This document shows positions 5,810-5,908 of a stretch of DNA of 5,908 nucleotides, one piece after another (within the stretch, counting starts at the first letter, position 1; each line of letters starts with the position of its first letter). A program made the position numbers and the translations under genes. The notes beneath the pieces were generated by a model that was not told the DNA's origin, searched no databases, and saw only the letters and a list, made by a program, of their open reading frames with translations. The DNA is taken from the NCBI GenBank assembly GCA_030052355.1, contig JASIGS010000096.1, positions 1 through 5,908 of the forward strand. Direction: 5' to 3'. The DNA is from Streptosporangiaceae bacterium. GTDB lineage: Bacteria > Actinomycetota > Actinomycetes > Streptosporangiales > Streptosporangiaceae.

Positions 5810-5908
5810 CTATGGGTCGGGCATACCTGTGAGGAGCCGGGCGAAGGTGAGATCCCATTCCGCGTTGCCGGTGTCAGTCAGGTTGTCCAATGCGAGGATC
5901 AGGCGTTT
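5810..5908 (-). CDS. Possible C-terminus of an unrecognised minus-strand protein (partial)
   Basis: Read on the minus strand from the window edge, 32 codons are open before TAG at 5812-5810. The translation starts KRLILALDNLTDTGNAEWDL and continues TFARLLTGMPDP, a balanced composition with an amphipathic, helix-like look and mostly G/C in third positions. I do not recognise the family. Both other strand readings of this short stretch are also open, so coding is plausible but unproven; the gene, if real, would converge on the operon from the right. Confidence 0.3.
   Translation of the reverse strand, partial: KRLILALDNLTDTGNAEWDLTFARLLTGMPDP

Noticed and set aside
1..5908. CRISPR array, tRNA/rRNA, insertion sequence or phage gene
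   Set aside because: No regularly spaced direct repeats, no cloverleaf, no transposase or integrase motif was seen on either strand.

Overview
The window is about 60% G+C by eye and looks actinobacterial. The evidence is G+C-ending codons, strong AGGAGG-type ribosome binding sites in front of GTG and TTG starts, and a fused two-domain peptide-transporter ATPase of the kind common in that phylum. This placement is inference; there is no marker gene.

Positions 1-3438 hold the downstream part of a peptide/nickel-type (Dpp/Opp) ABC importer operon on the + strand. It contains the C-terminal third of the first permease (DppB-like), the complete second permease (DppC-like) and one 696-residue protein carrying both ATPase domains (DppD-like, then DppF-like). 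The solute-binding protein and the start of dppB should lie upstream, outside the window.

Positions 3439-5358 continue on the same strand with two enzymes. One is a complete classical short-chain dehydrogenase/reductase with an intact catalytic tetrad and an NAD-type acidic residue. The other is a complete polysaccharide-deacetylase (CE4/NodB-fold) hydrolase of the HpPgdA/PuuE-like type, starting at a TTG. Spacing (37, 69, 60 and 122 nt between genes, no opposing gene, no clear promoter) fits one transcription unit. In that reading a small peptide-like, amide or ureide compound is imported and then hydrolysed and oxidised or reduced in the cytoplasm. The substrate cannot be read from the sequence.

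Positions 5359-5908 are different. There is no intact gene, a broken remnant of a DUF2442-like gene, an imperfect inverted repeat exactly where that remnant loses its family resemblance, and at the edge a possible C-terminus of an unrecognised minus-strand protein. This looks like a decayed or rearranged junction after the operon.

I found no RNA gene, CRISPR array, insertion sequence or defence system. The most unusual non-gene structures are a 14-bp hairpin just inside the dppC-like coding region, a perfect 18-bp palindrome that begins with the ATPase stop codon, and the inverted repeat in the 3' junction.
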